Positions 1 to 9,072 of a DNA stretch of 47,820 nucleotides are shown here, piece after piece (within the stretch, counting starts at the first letter, position 1; every line of letters begins with the position of its first letter). Both the position numbers and the translations under genes were made by a program. The notes under the pieces are model-generated. The model searched no databases and was not told where the DNA came from. It saw only the letters and a list, made by a program, of their open reading frames with translations. Location of the stretch: the NCBI GenBank assembly GCA_009693635.1, contig SHWW01000007.1, positions 1 through 47,820 of the forward strand. The letters are read 5' to 3'. Origin of the DNA: Flavobacteriaceae bacterium. Its GTDB lineage: Bacteria; Bacteroidota; Bacteroidia; Flavobacteriales; Flavobacteriaceae.

Positions 1-1010
1 GTAAGTTTTTCGTATAATTCCAATGCATTTTTCTTTAAGTTTTTGTAGCTTTTGTTTTCAATTAATTTAGGATTAAAATCGTTTAAATGCACCGAAATAT
101 GATTTATACCATCTTCAAATGTAGCCCAAATTTTCTTTTCTATCCAAGGCGAAAAAATAATAAATGAAGGTTTTCCTAACGCTTTTGCAATATTAATTGC
201 ACCGCCATCATTTCCAATAATCAAATCACAATTATTCATTATCCCAATGAAACTCCTTAAATCATCTCCTAATAAATCAAAATATATTTTTTCCTGAGTT
301 GAAGTTTTGCAATTATTATAAATTTGTCTCGCATCTTCAACTTGTTTTGGAAAATAATTAAAAAGAAGGTTGACGTTGTAATTATCTGCAATTTGATCAA
401 TTATTTTTGACATATAATTTAACGGATATGTTTTTAGTTTCTCACTTCCTATTAAACTAATCATAACCGTTTTTCTATCTTTTTTAACAGCATATTTTTC
501 AAATAAAATCGATCCATTATGAATTTCATCATTTGATAGATACAGTTTTGGTAAAGGATCAATTTTAATAGATAATGATAATGGGTCTAATAGAGAAAGG
601 CGTCTTTCGATTGCTAATCCTAAATTAGTTTTTGGAAATTCTGCAAATGGCACATTGTACGTGTATAAAAAATTTCGACCTAGTTTTTTATATGAAATAC
701 TCGTTTTAGCCTTTACAATAGGAACCAAAAGCCAACTTTCCATTTTTGAATAGGCATCAATTAATAAGTCATATTTTTCTTTTCTAAGTTCTAAGGCTAA
801 TTTAAAAAATGCTATTTTACTTTTCTTATGCTCTTCTTTAAATAAAATAATTTTATCAATAGAAGGATTTCCTAATAAAACTTGAATTGTGGATTCATAA
901 ACTAAGAAGTCTATTGAGGCTTCTGGGTAGGCTTTTCGTAAGTTGTTGCAAATGATACTACTCATAAGTACATCGCCAATCATTTTTTGTTGAATTACAA
1001 GAATTTTCAT
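1..1010 (-). CDS. Glycosyltransferase family 9 (heptosyltransferase-like), C-terminus cut by window edge
   Basis: The minus-strand frame opens at an ATG (1008-1010) and runs off the window start, giving about 336 visible residues. It begins MKILVIQQKMIGDVLMSS, which matches the N-terminal glycine-aspartate signature of ADP-heptose:LPS heptosyltransferases (GT9, GT-B fold). Near residue 263 it has GNDGGAINIAKALGKP, the family's sugar-nucleotide binding motif, with Asn where many members have His. GT9 enzymes add heptose or related sugars to the LPS inner core at the cytoplasmic face of the inner membrane. The acceptor and sugar cannot be told from sequence. It lies 124 bp downstream of dapD on the same strand. 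The frame is intact as far as it can be seen. Confidence 0.85.
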   Translation of the reverse strand, partial: MKILVIQQKMIGDVLMSSIICNNLRKAYPEASIDFLVYESTIQVLLGNPSIDKIILFKEEHKKSKIAFFKLALELRKEKYDLLIDAYSKMESWLLVPIVKAKTSISYKKLGRNFLYTYNVPFAEFPKTNLGLAIERRLSLLDPLSLSIKIDPLPKLYLSNDEIHNGSILFEKYAVKKDRKTVMISLIGSEKLKTYPLNYMSKIIDQIADNYNVNLLFNYFPKQVEDARQIYNNCKTSTQEKIYFDLLGDDLRSFIGIMNNCDLIIGNDGGAINIAKALGKPSFIIFSPWIEKKIWATFEDGINHISVHLNDFNPKLIENKSYKNLKKNALELYEKL

Positions 1011-1134
1011 AAAAAAGGTTATATTGGTTTTATTATTAAATCCTTATATTGTACTTATTATTGAAATTTTTTATAAAACTTTTATAAATTGTTCCATTTT
1101 TTATTCCCAAATCTTTTTTTTAGATTTATTTCAA

Positions 1135-1950
1135 TTAAACGGCAACATCATATTCTCTCAAAGCATCATTCAAACTCGTTTTTAAATCGGTAGACGGTTT
1201 GCGTGTTCCAATAATTAAAGCACACGGAACTTGAAAATCACCAGCAGCAAATTTTTTGGTATAACTTCCAGGAATCACTACCGAACGAGGTGGAACAAAA
1301 CCTCTCATTTCAATAGGAGTTTCACCAGTCACATCAATGATTTTTGTAGAAGCAGTCAAGCAAACATTGGCACCCAAAACAGCTTCTTTTCCCACGTGAA
1401 CGCCTTCTACCACAATACATCTTGAACCAATAAATGCGCCGTCTTCTATAATTACTGGTGCAGCCTGCAAAGGCTCCAATACCCCACCAATTCCAACACC
1501 ACCGCTTAAATGTACATTTTTACCTATTTGCGCACAACTTCCAACAGTTGCCCAAGTGTCAACCATTGTTCCTTCGTCAACGTAAGCGCCAACGTTTACA
1601 TAGCTTGGCATCAAAATTACACCTTTAGAAATATAAGCACCGTGTCTTGCAACAGCATTTGGAACAACTCGAATTCCTTTTTCAGCATATCCTCGTTTTA
1701 ATGGAATTTTATCGTGATATTCAAAAATTCCAACTTCAAAAGTTTCCATTTTTTGGATAGGAAAGTACATAACTACGGCTTTTTTTACCCATTCATTCAC
1801 TTGCCAAGTGTCGCCTTTTGGCTCAGCTACACGCAAATTGCCTGCATCGAGTAAATCGACAACTTCTCTAATAGCATCGGTTGTGGTTTTTTCTTGTAAT
1901 AAAGCGCGGTTTTCCCAAGCTTGTTCTATAATAGTCTGTAAAGCATTCAT
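1135..1950 (-). CDS. dapD: 2,3,4,5-tetrahydropyridine-2,6-dicarboxylate N-succinyltransferase
   Basis: This 271-residue protein matches DapD over its full usual length. It transfers succinyl from succinyl-CoA to tetrahydrodipicolinate in the diaminopimelate/lysine pathway, so it feeds both lysine and peptidoglycan synthesis in the cytoplasm. An alpha-helical N-terminal domain (residues 1-100) is followed by a left-handed beta-helix of hexapeptide repeats (about 105-230), visible as spaced small or hydrophobic residues around GAYISKGVILMPSYVNVGAY and VGSCAQIGKNVHLSGG. The ATG at 1948-1950 is preceded by a near-perfect flavobacterial promoter. The gene is divergent from ruvX and monocistronic or joined to the GT9 gene downstream. 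Confidence 0.96.
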   Translation of the reverse strand: MNALQTIIEQAWENRALLQEKTTTDAIREVVDLLDAGNLRVAEPKGDTWQVNEWVKKAVVMYFPIQKMETFEVGIFEYHDKIPLKRGYAEKGIRVVPNAVARHGAYISKGVILMPSYVNVGAYVDEGTMVDTWATVGSCAQIGKNVHLSGGVGIGGVLEPLQAAPVIIEDGAFIGSRCIVVEGVHVGKEAVLGANVCLTASTKIIDVTGETPIEMRGFVPPRSVVIPGSYTKKFAAGDFQVPCALIIGTRKPSTDLKTSLNDALREYDVAV

Positions 1951-1967
1951 TTTCGATATATTTTAGG

Positions 1968-1995
1968 CAAAGATAACTTTTTTGTTTATTTTCAA
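1968..1995 (-). promoter_or_regulatory. dapD promoter
   Basis: On the minus strand TTG (1993-1995) and TATCTTTG (1968-1975) are separated by 17 nt, a full match to the Flavobacterium consensus TTG-N17-23-TAnnTTTG. Transcription would start about 10 nt before the dapD ATG. Confidence 0.7.
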
Positions 1996-2070
1996 TAAAG
2001 TAAAATTTGGAATTTTATTGATTTATTAGAATCAAAACAAAACCAACTAATTTAGTTAAATTTCTTTGTT

Positions 2071-2078
2071 TATATTTG
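2071..2078 (+). promoter_or_regulatory. ruvX -7 promoter element
   Basis: TATATTTG matches TAnnTTTG exactly and lies 17 nt before the ruvX ATG. No good TTG was found at the expected upstream distance, only TTA at 2052-2054. Confidence 0.45.
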
Positions 2079-2095
2079 TATAGATATTAAAAAAA

Positions 2096-2512
2096 ATGGC
2101 AAGAATTCTCGCTATAGATTACGGACAAAAACGTACTGGAATTGCTGTTACAGATGAGTTACAAATAATTGCATCTGGATTAACAACAATTCCTTCCGCA
2201 ACCGCAATAAACTTCCTAAAGGATTATTTTAGTAGAGAAAAAGTGTCAAAAGTACTCATTGGTGAACCGAAACAAATGAACGGTGATCCATCGCAAAGCA
2301 CCGAAATAATAGAAGCTTTTGTAAGAAAATTCAAAAGTTTCTTCCCAAACATACCAGTTGTTAGAGTTGATGAGCGTTTTACATCAAAAATTGCTTTTCA
2401 AACAATGATTGACAGCGGATTAAATAAGAAACAACGCCAGAATAAATACTTACTTGACGAGATTTCAGCTACAATAATGCTTCAGGATTTTTTAAAAACA
2501 AAGATGATTTAA
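2096..2512 (+). CDS. ruvX: RuvX/YqgF family pre-16S rRNA nuclease, Holliday-junction-resolvase fold
   Basis: The 138-residue protein has the normal length of YqgF/RuvX. It opens with LAIDYGQKRTGIAV (Asp7 is the first acidic residue of the RNase H-like active site), has IGEPKQMNG in the middle and VRVDERFTS followed by LLDEISATIMLQDFL near the end, which carry the remaining acidic residues. The E. coli member trims the 5' end of 16S rRNA; a Holliday-junction role was proposed from the fold. The start is the first ATG after an AT-rich leader. In Bacteroidota ruvX commonly sits beside def, as it does here. Confidence 0.92.
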   Translation: MARILAIDYGQKRTGIAVTDELQIIASGLTTIPSATAINFLKDYFSREKVSKVLIGEPKQMNGDPSQSTEIIEAFVRKFKSFFPNIPVVRVDERFTSKIAFQTMIDSGLNKKQRQNKYLLDEISATIMLQDFLKTKMI

Positions 2513-2721
2513 CTTTTTTTGTTTATAAATCATAAGCTAATTACTTAAATAAAATATTTTTTTAATTTGTAATAGTCTTAATATCATTATTTTATCGTAA
2601 TAAAATCTAATTATTTGCTAATTATTAGATTCCAAATATTCAATACCTATTTTTTTACTATTTTTGCCAATCAAAATTAGATTATAAAATCTTTTTTGAA
2701 GGATGCTTTAAAACAAATAAA
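2513..2721. other. AT-rich intergenic region ruvX-def
   Basis: This 209-nt stretch has no open frame. It contains an imperfect dyad AATCTAAT (2604-2611) / ATTAGATT (2624-2631) without a following T-run, so it does not look like a terminator. TATTTTTG at 2659-2666 fits the TAnnTTTG box and is the probable -7 element of def, 55 nt before its ATG. Confidence 0.4.
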
Positions 2722-3309
2722 ATGATTTTACCAATTGTAGGATATGGCGATCCCGTTTTGAGAAAAGTGAGCGAGGAGCTAACTTGTGAATTTACGAATT
2801 TAAAAGGAATCGTTACTAATATGTACCAAACAATGTACAATGCTTGTGGCGTTGGGCTTGCTGCACCTCAGGTTGGAATGAGTATTCGTTTGTTTGTAAT
2901 TGACACTTCGGCGTTTGGTGAGGATCACGAATTAGCACCGGAGGAACAAATCCTTTTGAAAAATTTTAAACGCACTTTTATCAATGCAAAGATGATTAAG
3001 GAAGAAGGCGAAATTTGGAGTTTTAATGAAGGTTGTCTAAGTATTCCTGATGTTCGTGAAGATGTTTTTAGAAATAAAAAAATTACAATTGAATATTGTG
3101 ATGAAGATTTTGTAATTAAAACAGAGGTTTTTGATGGTTTGATAGCACGAGTAATTCAACATGAATACGATCATATTGAAGGAATTTTATTCACTGATTT
3201 AATTTCCTCTTTGAAAAAGCAATTAATTAAGAAAAAGCTTCAAAATATAATGGAAGGGAAAGCTCGCCCAGATTATAAAATGAAGTTTTGCAATAAAAAA
3301 ATCAGATAA
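2722..3309 (+). CDS. def: Peptide deformylase
   Basis: This enzyme removes the N-formyl group from nascent proteins in the cytoplasm. All three family motifs are present in 195 residues: GVGLAAPQVG (43-52), EGCLSIP (103-109) and QHEYDHIEG (146-154). Cys105, His147 and His151 are the metal ligands and Glu148 the catalytic base. The insertion between motifs 1 and 2 and the short C-terminal tail ending KKIR are usual for Bacteroidota. A DUF5606 gene follows after 51 nt on the same strand and is probably co-transcribed. Confidence 0.97.
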   Translation: MILPIVGYGDPVLRKVSEELTCEFTNLKGIVTNMYQTMYNACGVGLAAPQVGMSIRLFVIDTSAFGEDHELAPEEQILLKNFKRTFINAKMIKEEGEIWSFNEGCLSIPDVREDVFRNKKITIEYCDEDFVIKTEVFDGLIARVIQHEYDHIEGILFTDLISSLKKQLIKKKLQNIMEGKARPDYKMKFCNKKIR

Positions 3310-3360
3310 TTACTTTAATTTTTTTTAATATATAATAAAAGAATAATCAAATTAATATAA

Positions 3361-3783
3361 ATGACATTAGATAAAATATTAGCAATTGCAGGAAAACCCG
3401 GTTTATTTGCTTTAAAAGTTCAAACTCGTTCAGGTTTTGTTGCAGAATCTTTACTAGATGGTAAAAAAGTAACTGTTGGTTTAAAAAGTAATGTAAGTTT
3501 GCTTTCAGAAATTTCGGTTTATACCAATACTGAAGAAAAACCATTGACGGAAATAATGAGAGCAATTGCCGCCAAAGAAGACAATGGACCAGCGATTTCA
3601 AACAAAGAAGACAATGCAAAATTAGTTTCTTATTTTCTTGAAATACTACCTGATTATGACCAAGACCGAGTGTATCCTTCTGATATTAAGAAAATTATGA
3701 ATTGGTACAATATACTTCAAGCTAAAGGTTTGGTTTCAAAAGAAGTTCCTGTCGAAGCTAATGTAGTAGCAAAAAACGAATAA
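3361..3783 (+). CDS. DUF5606 domain protein
   Basis: The 140-residue protein begins MTLDKILAIAGKPGLFALKVQTRSG and matches the DUF5606 family, a small conserved protein of Bacteroidota with unknown function. It has no signal peptide or membrane segment, so it is probably cytoplasmic. The N-terminal 70 residues look like a small beta-rich fold with an SVYTNTEEKPL segment; the C-terminal part is helical. It sits between def and mazG, and a strong hairpin terminator follows 24 nt after the stop. No reaction can be assigned. Confidence 0.85.
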   Translation: MTLDKILAIAGKPGLFALKVQTRSGFVAESLLDGKKVTVGLKSNVSLLSEISVYTNTEEKPLTEIMRAIAAKEDNGPAISNKEDNAKLVSYFLEILPDYDQDRVYPSDIKKIMNWYNILQAKGLVSKEVPVEANVVAKNE

Positions 3784-3807
3784 ATTATATTTTTAATTCA
3801 TATATTT

Positions 3808-3846
3808 AATCCTATCAAGTGCTAATATCTTGATAGGATTTTTTAA
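3808..3846 (+). terminator. Rho-independent terminator after the DUF5606 gene
   Basis: A perfect 12-bp stem AATCCTATCAAG (3808-3819) / CTTGATAGGATT (3829-3840) with a 9-nt loop is followed by a run of T. It closes the def-DUF5606 unit. mazG starts only 22 nt further on, so mazG depends on read-through or on a promoter inside this hairpin region. Confidence 0.8.
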
Positions 3847-3867
3847 TTTTACAAAAACAAAACAGCA

Positions 3868-4641
3868 ATGAATTCAAGACAAACCCAGCTCGATGCATTT
3901 GATAGATTATTAACTATTATGAATGATTTGCGTGAAAAATGTCCCTGGGATAAAAAGCAAACATTACAGACTTTACGCCATTTAACTATTGAGGAAACCT
4001 ATGAATTGGGAAATGCAATTTTGGATAATAATTTGAATGAAGTAAAAAAAGAATTAGGGGATTTATTATTGCACATCGTTTTTTATGCAAAAATAGGAAG
4101 TGAGACCAATGATTTTGACATAGCTGATGTTTGCAATGAAATTTGTGATAAATTAATCCATCGCCATCCGCATATTTATAGTGATGTAGTTGTAAAAGAT
4201 GAAGAAGAAGTAAAACAAAACTGGGAAAAACTCAAATTAAAAGAGGGAAAAAAATCAGTTTTGGAAGGCGTTCCCAAGAGTTTACCTGCATTAGTAAAAG
4301 CAAGTAGAATTCAGGATAAAGTTAAAGGTGTTGGATTTGATTGGGAAGATCCACGCCAAGTATGGGACAAAGTACAAGAGGAATTACAGGAATTGCAATT
4401 AGAAGTATCCGCTGGAAATCAGGACAATATAGAAGCTGAATTTGGAGATGTTTTATTTTCGATGATAAATTATGCTCGTTTTTTGAATGTAAATCCTGAA
4501 GATGCATTAGAACGAACTAATAAAAAATTCATTAAACGCTTTCAATATCTGGAAGGTAAAGCAGGAGAATTAGGAAAACCATTAATGGATATGACCCTTG
4601 CCGAGATGGATATTTTTTGGGAAGAGGCCAAAAAACTTTAA
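3868..4641 (+). CDS. mazG: Nucleoside triphosphate pyrophosphohydrolase MazG
   Basis: The 257-residue protein carries two MazG domains. The first has EET-E (Glu42, Glu43, Glu46) and KELGD (Glu62, Asp65); the second has EELQE (171-175) and EFGD (191-194). These acidic residues bind Mg2+ and the triphosphate. E. coli MazG hydrolyses all canonical and some modified NTPs to NMP and pyrophosphate and lowers ppGpp levels under starvation. The start ATG at 3868 gives the usual N-terminus (LDAFDRLLTIMNDLREKCPWD). It converges on the DUF349 gene 58 nt away. Confidence 0.95.
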   Translation: MNSRQTQLDAFDRLLTIMNDLREKCPWDKKQTLQTLRHLTIEETYELGNAILDNNLNEVKKELGDLLLHIVFYAKIGSETNDFDIADVCNEICDKLIHRHPHIYSDVVVKDEEEVKQNWEKLKLKEGKKSVLEGVPKSLPALVKASRIQDKVKGVGFDWEDPRQVWDKVQEELQELQLEVSAGNQDNIEAEFGDVLFSMINYARFLNVNPEDALERTNKKFIKRFQYLEGKAGELGKPLMDMTLAEMDIFWEEAKKL

Positions 4642-4699
4642 TTATTAAATTTTCCTTTTTAGTATTTTCTCTAATAATTCTAATTACTTTTAAAAGTAA

Positions 4700-6793
4700 T
4701 TATTCAACTTTAATACTTCTAATTTGTTTTAGCTTTTCTTTCCAAACGTCTAAACTTTCCTTGTGAATAGAAATGTTTTTTCGAACTTCTAAAACTATAG
4801 AATTTTCTTTTTTGGCATTTCTTGTATTCGCAAAAAACTGAATATTATTCTCTAATTGGAATATTTCGTTTTGAACTTCATCAATTTTACGCATTAAGAA
4901 AATCTTTTCGTTCTCTAATTTTGTAGAATCATTAGAATCGGATAAATTACCAACACGGTTAGAAAAACGAACCATTTCCGTTTCTTTTTTGCTTAAACTC
5001 AATTTCTCAAATAAAGCATCCAATATTTTATTAAATTTCCCTTCAATATGACGTCTTGTAAACGGCACTTTCCCGAAACCTTTCCAATTTTCAATATGCA
5101 ATTTAATAGCATCTAAATCGGCTTTGTGTTCACCAATCAATTGAAATTCTCTTAATGTATCTAAATAGGCTTTCTTTTTCTCAAAAGCTTCTACTTCTTC
5201 AACGTTTACTTCGGTTTTTTGTGCTTTTAATATATCAAAATAATGATTACAAGCGGTTTTAAATTCACCCCAAATTGCATCTGAATATTTTCTTGGAACG
5301 TGTCCAATCAATTTCCATTCCTCTTGTATTTGCTTCATTAACGGCGTTGTAGCTGCAAAATCTTTACTTGTTTGAAGTGCTTTCGCTTTCGCTACTAATT
5401 CCGTTTTTTTGTTCAAATTTTCTTGCTGCTCTTTCTTAATATCTTTGTAAAATGAATTTTTAAAAGTATTGAAATTACGAACCGCAGTTTTAAATGCTGC
5501 CCATGTACTTTCGTTTACATCAGCAGCAACTTTTCCAGCTGCGAAAAAAGCATTTCTCAAGGCTTCAACTTTATCTATTTGTCCTTGCCATTGGCTGTGA
5601 ACGGTAACTTTTTCAGTTGCTAAAACTTCAATTTGAGCAATAATGTCATTTTTTCTTGCTAAGTTTTCGCTTTCAGTTCCTCTTTGCGCTTCAAATAAAA
5701 CTTCTCTTTTGTCGTGCATTTGTTTGGTTAAATCGCTAAAATGATTCCAAATTTCCTCACGGTGTTCTCTTGATACAGGACCGATATCTTCTTTCCAAAT
5801 TTTATGTAAATCTTGCAATTCACGAAAAGCTTTGTTGATATCTATTTCCAAAACTAACTCTTCAACACGGGCAACAATTTTTTGTTTTTGTTCTAAATTG
5901 TGTTTGAAATCCAAATCTCTTGCTTCTCTATCCAAGTGCAAATAGTCATAGAAATTCTCAACGTGAAAATGATAATTATTCCAAACATGGTTGTATTTAT
6001 CCTTTGGAATTGAGCCTGCATTTTTCCAACGCTCTCTCAATTCATTAAAGTGTTTTAGAGTATCTTTAATGTTTTCTTGAGGATTTATAAGCTCTTTCAA
6101 TTCTTCAACAATCGCCAAACGCAACTCTAAGTTGGTTTTTAAATTGTTTTGTAAACTCTTAAAATGTGAATTTTTCTTTTCTCTAAATAGAGAATATAAT
6201 TGGTCAAATTTTGACTTTAATGGCATATGATAATAGAATTCTTCTTTGCTTTCTGAATTTTCAGTAACAAATTCTTCTTTTTTATCTTCGATGAAATGGT
6301 TGTATTTTGCAACAAAAGAATTTTTAATTTCTTCGACATGATCTTTAACTGACATAATTTTTTCAACAGCGCCCAATTTTTCCAATTCGATTATTAATTC
6401 GTCCATAGACAAAATTTCATAGTTTAACATTGGAATTTCGTGACGGTCTTTCAAAGTTTCGTCTTCATTTTCAGCAGCATTCTGGGATGCAATAGCAATC
6501 ATAGCAGTGTTATTTTGGTTAACAATGTCTACTGTTTCTAATCCATCAGTACTTTCTGCAATTACTTTTGCTTCAACTTCTTCAATTTGATAAGCCACAA
6601 CATCTTCTTCTACATCTTTAACACCAACTTCTTCAATTTCTTCATGACATATATCCATTTCTGAAAATTTATTTTCAGTAGGTTCTTTAATCTCATAAAT
6701 TTCTGATTGAGTCACTATTTGTGAAACATTTTCTAAATTTCCATCTGTCTCATTTAAATACATCGACAGGTTATCATTCTTTTCTTCTAACAT
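4700..6793 (-). CDS. DUF349 domain-repeat protein
   Basis: I place the start at the ATG 6791-6793, giving 697 residues beginning MLEEKNDNLSMYL. The open frame extends 22 codons further upstream, but that stretch contains a promoter-like TATCTTTC and is probably untranslated. Residues 1-130 are acidic and low in complexity, as in related proteins. From about residue 180 onward there are roughly five repeats of the DUF349 type, each with a W-K/E-x-G-x-[IV]-P[RK] core such as ERWKNAGSIPKDKYN, KIWKEDIGPVSREHREEIW and EEWKLIGHVPRKYSDAIW, in a long alpha-helical, coiled-coil-rich chain. The function is not established. It follows the aroE unit on the same strand. Confidence 0.85.
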   Translation of the reverse strand: MLEEKNDNLSMYLNETDGNLENVSQIVTQSEIYEIKEPTENKFSEMDICHEEIEEVGVKDVEEDVVAYQIEEVEAKVIAESTDGLETVDIVNQNNTAMIAIASQNAAENEDETLKDRHEIPMLNYEILSMDELIIELEKLGAVEKIMSVKDHVEEIKNSFVAKYNHFIEDKKEEFVTENSESKEEFYYHMPLKSKFDQLYSLFREKKNSHFKSLQNNLKTNLELRLAIVEELKELINPQENIKDTLKHFNELRERWKNAGSIPKDKYNHVWNNYHFHVENFYDYLHLDREARDLDFKHNLEQKQKIVARVEELVLEIDINKAFRELQDLHKIWKEDIGPVSREHREEIWNHFSDLTKQMHDKREVLFEAQRGTESENLARKNDIIAQIEVLATEKVTVHSQWQGQIDKVEALRNAFFAAGKVAADVNESTWAAFKTAVRNFNTFKNSFYKDIKKEQQENLNKKTELVAKAKALQTSKDFAATTPLMKQIQEEWKLIGHVPRKYSDAIWGEFKTACNHYFDILKAQKTEVNVEEVEAFEKKKAYLDTLREFQLIGEHKADLDAIKLHIENWKGFGKVPFTRRHIEGKFNKILDALFEKLSLSKKETEMVRFSNRVGNLSDSNDSTKLENEKIFLMRKIDEVQNEIFQLENNIQFFANTRNAKKENSIVLEVRKNISIHKESLDVWKEKLKQIRSIKVE

Positions 6794-6828
6794 TTTTAAA
6801 ATGTTTAATATTGATATTATTTCCGCCC

Positions 6829-6860
6829 GAAAGATAACAAAAGCTAAATCAAAATTCAAA
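6829..6860 (-). promoter_or_regulatory. Candidate promoter of the DUF349 gene
   Basis: Minus-strand TTG (6858-6860), 21-nt spacer, TATCTTTC (6829-6836) fits the flavobacterial consensus in 7 of 8 positions of the -7 box. It lies 36 nt before the ATG at 6793 and inside the longer open frame, which favours the downstream start. Confidence 0.4.
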
Positions 6861-6929
6861 GAAATTCCGATAATTAAACAATTAATAAGATAAAATACTT
6901 ATAAATGAGATATTTTTATGATTTATACT

Positions 6930-7670
6930 TTAAATTCCCCAAATTTTCGATGCTTTTTCGGCTTGAAAAACTAACATTTCTAAACCGTTTTTGGTAATAG
7001 CACCTTGCTGCTTTGCTTTCTGAAGAAATAACGTTTCTGGAGGATTATAGATTAAATCAAATGCAATGTGATTGGAAGTTAAATAATGATATGGAATTTC
7101 AGGGCATTCATTTATATTTGGCGAAGTTCCTATTGGAGTACAATTAATAATTATTTGATATTCCACAAAGGTTGTTGCTGTAATTTGGCTGTAACGAATA
7201 TTGTTTTCTAACGAAGTTCTCGAAACATAGCTTGCAGCAATTCCCATTTGATTTAGAGCATGCGCCACAGCTTTTGAGGCACCCCCTGTCCCTAATAGCA
7301 ATGCTTTTTTGTGATGCGGAAGCAAAAGTGGTTTAAGGGCTTTTTGGAAACCGTAATAATCGGTGTTATACCCTTTTAATTTTCCTTTTTTTGTAAAGCG
7401 AATAGTGTTTACTGCGCCAATTTTAGCCGCTTCTTTAGATAATTTGTTTAAGTATGGAATAATCGATTCTTTGAATGGGATTGTTACATTAAAACCTTTT
7501 AAATTTGGATTATTTCTTAGGAAATTTGGCAATTCTGAAATGTCTTGAAAATCTATATTTTCGTATGAATAATCCAACAAATTTAAGTCTTCAAATTTTT
7601 TTGTAAAATGTGCTTTTGAAAAAGAGTAACTTATATTTTTACCAACTAAACCAAACTGGTGCTTTGCCAT
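6930..7670 (-). CDS. aroE: Shikimate dehydrogenase
   Basis: This 246-residue enzyme reduces 3-dehydroshikimate with NADPH in the chorismate pathway. The substrate site is visible as ISYSFS (13-18), NVTIPFK with catalytic Lys67, AVNTI with Asn88, and YNTDYYGF with catalytic Asp104. The NADP-binding loop is GTGGASKA (127-134). It is slightly shorter than the usual 270 residues, with no gap in any motif. It starts 7 nt after the stop of the TPR gene, so the two are probably one transcript. Confidence 0.96.
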   Translation of the reverse strand: MAKHQFGLVGKNISYSFSKAHFTKKFEDLNLLDYSYENIDFQDISELPNFLRNNPNLKGFNVTIPFKESIIPYLNKLSKEAAKIGAVNTIRFTKKGKLKGYNTDYYGFQKALKPLLLPHHKKALLLGTGGASKAVAHALNQMGIAASYVSRTSLENNIRYSQITATTFVEYQIIINCTPIGTSPNINECPEIPYHYLTSNHIAFDLIYNPPETLFLQKAKQQGAITKNGLEMLVFQAEKASKIWGI

Positions 7671-7677
7671 TTAGATT

Positions 7678-9072
7678 TTATTTTGACAACTTATTGATTG
7701 CGTTTTGAACTATTTTTCGAGCCCAAACTATAGGAAATAAATCTTCTATAAGAGTTCTGTTTTTGAAACTCAATCGAAGACCATTACTTAAATGAAATTT
7801 TGCTTTTTTGTCATCGTGAATCATAAAGTACAATCCTGCTAAACGATATTCTACTTCAAATTCTTCTGGGAAGTATTCGGAAGCTTGTAATAATGTTTGT
7901 ATTGCGCTTTCAAATTCCCCTAAAAATTGAAGAATATCAACCCAAAACAACCAAGTATTTAATTGATAATCTCCGAATTCAACTGCTTTTCTGTAACCAA
8001 ATTCAGCTTCTTCAAAAAGATTTAATTCTTTGTTTATAGTTGCAAATCGCTTCCAATATAAACGATTTTGATTGTCTATACTCAAGGCTTTGTTTACATA
8101 AAACAAGGCTTTGTTGTATTTTTTTTGACGAACATAGAAGTCGGTAATCGCAATCCAACCCTTATCTAAAAGTGGGTCTTCGTGAACTGTTTTGTTGAGA
8201 TATTTGAGTGCTAAAACTTTGTTTCCAATTTTCTCGAAACATTTCCCCATTCGGAGTAATGCATACGAAGTAGCATTGTCTAATTCGATAGTTCTAGTAT
8301 AACTTTCTATTGCTTCTTCATATTTTTTTAGTCTTTCTAATGCTTTTGCTTTTTCCATAAAAGCGCCTAAAAATTCATCGTCAATTAGGGTTGCAAATTC
8401 AAAAGCTCGAAGCGCATCTTCATATCTTTTTAGGCCGTAATTTAGCCTTCCGATTTGGTGCCAAGCGATTTCACTGTAGGGGTTTTTGTCGATATATTTG
8501 TTAAGATAAACAATGGCATCTTCATTTTGGTCTAAAAATTCAAAGCAATAAACGACGTTATATAGGGCTGCTTGATCTTCGGTATCTTCTTCAAGACATT
8601 TCATAAAATTGTCTTTTGCCAATTCTAAATTGTCCATAAAAAGGTATTCCATTCCAATTAAATTATAGACATCGGCAAAATCATCTGTATGTTTTAGTGC
8701 GATTTGCAATAATTCTATTGCTTTTTCGTGATTGTCTCTTTTAGAATATATATTTGCTTTTTGAATGTAAATTTCCTCGTTTGTAGGCTCGATTGCATAA
8801 AGCTCATTTAGCATTTTTTCTGCCAGTTCTAGTTTATCTTCATAGACCAACATTTCTACTTGGACTAATTTTAATCCAGTTGATTTTGGGTGTTGTTCAA
8901 GCGCTAATTTTAAAGCTTTTTTTGCTAAAGCAGCTTTTCCCATATCGAGGTAATGAAGAATAATTTCTTCAAATTCTTCGGAATCAAAAAATAGAACTTT
9001 GTTGGTTTTCAACATTGATTCAAATTTTGATAAGGATAAGTTGTAGTCTTCTTCTTCGTCGCTTATTTGCAT
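7678..9072 (-). CDS. Tetratricopeptide repeat protein, cytoplasmic
   Basis: The 464-residue protein is built almost entirely of TPR units of about 34 residues, for example around IYIQKANIYSKRDNHEKAIELL and AWHQIGRLNYGLKRYEDALRAFEFAT. It has no signal peptide or membrane segment. TPR arrays are protein-binding scaffolds; the partner cannot be deduced. The N-terminus (MQISDEEEDYNLSLSKFE) is acidic. It is translated just ahead of aroE with a 7-nt gap. A similar TPR-aroE-DUF349 order is, from memory, frequent in Flavobacteriaceae, but I could not check this. Confidence 0.88.
   Translation of the reverse strand: MQISDEEEDYNLSLSKFESMLKTNKVLFFDSEEFEEIILHYLDMGKAALAKKALKLALEQHPKSTGLKLVQVEMLVYEDKLELAEKMLNELYAIEPTNEEIYIQKANIYSKRDNHEKAIELLQIALKHTDDFADVYNLIGMEYLFMDNLELAKDNFMKCLEEDTEDQAALYNVVYCFEFLDQNEDAIVYLNKYIDKNPYSEIAWHQIGRLNYGLKRYEDALRAFEFATLIDDEFLGAFMEKAKALERLKKYEEAIESYTRTIELDNATSYALLRMGKCFEKIGNKVLALKYLNKTVHEDPLLDKGWIAITDFYVRQKKYNKALFYVNKALSIDNQNRLYWKRFATINKELNLFEEAEFGYRKAVEFGDYQLNTWLFWVDILQFLGEFESAIQTLLQASEYFPEEFEVEYRLAGLYFMIHDDKKAKFHLSNGLRLSFKNRTLIEDLFPIVWARKIVQNAINKLSK

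Noticed and set aside
2600..2690. ATTAGATT/AATCTAAT repeats before def
   Set aside because: Three short AT-rich copies are expected by chance in DNA of this composition and have no regular spacing.
4682..4701. 20-bp AT palindrome (AATTACTTTT/AAAAGTAATT) between mazG and the DUF349 gene
   Set aside because: No loop, no T-run and very low GC, so I could not call it a terminator; it may still act as a weak bidirectional one.
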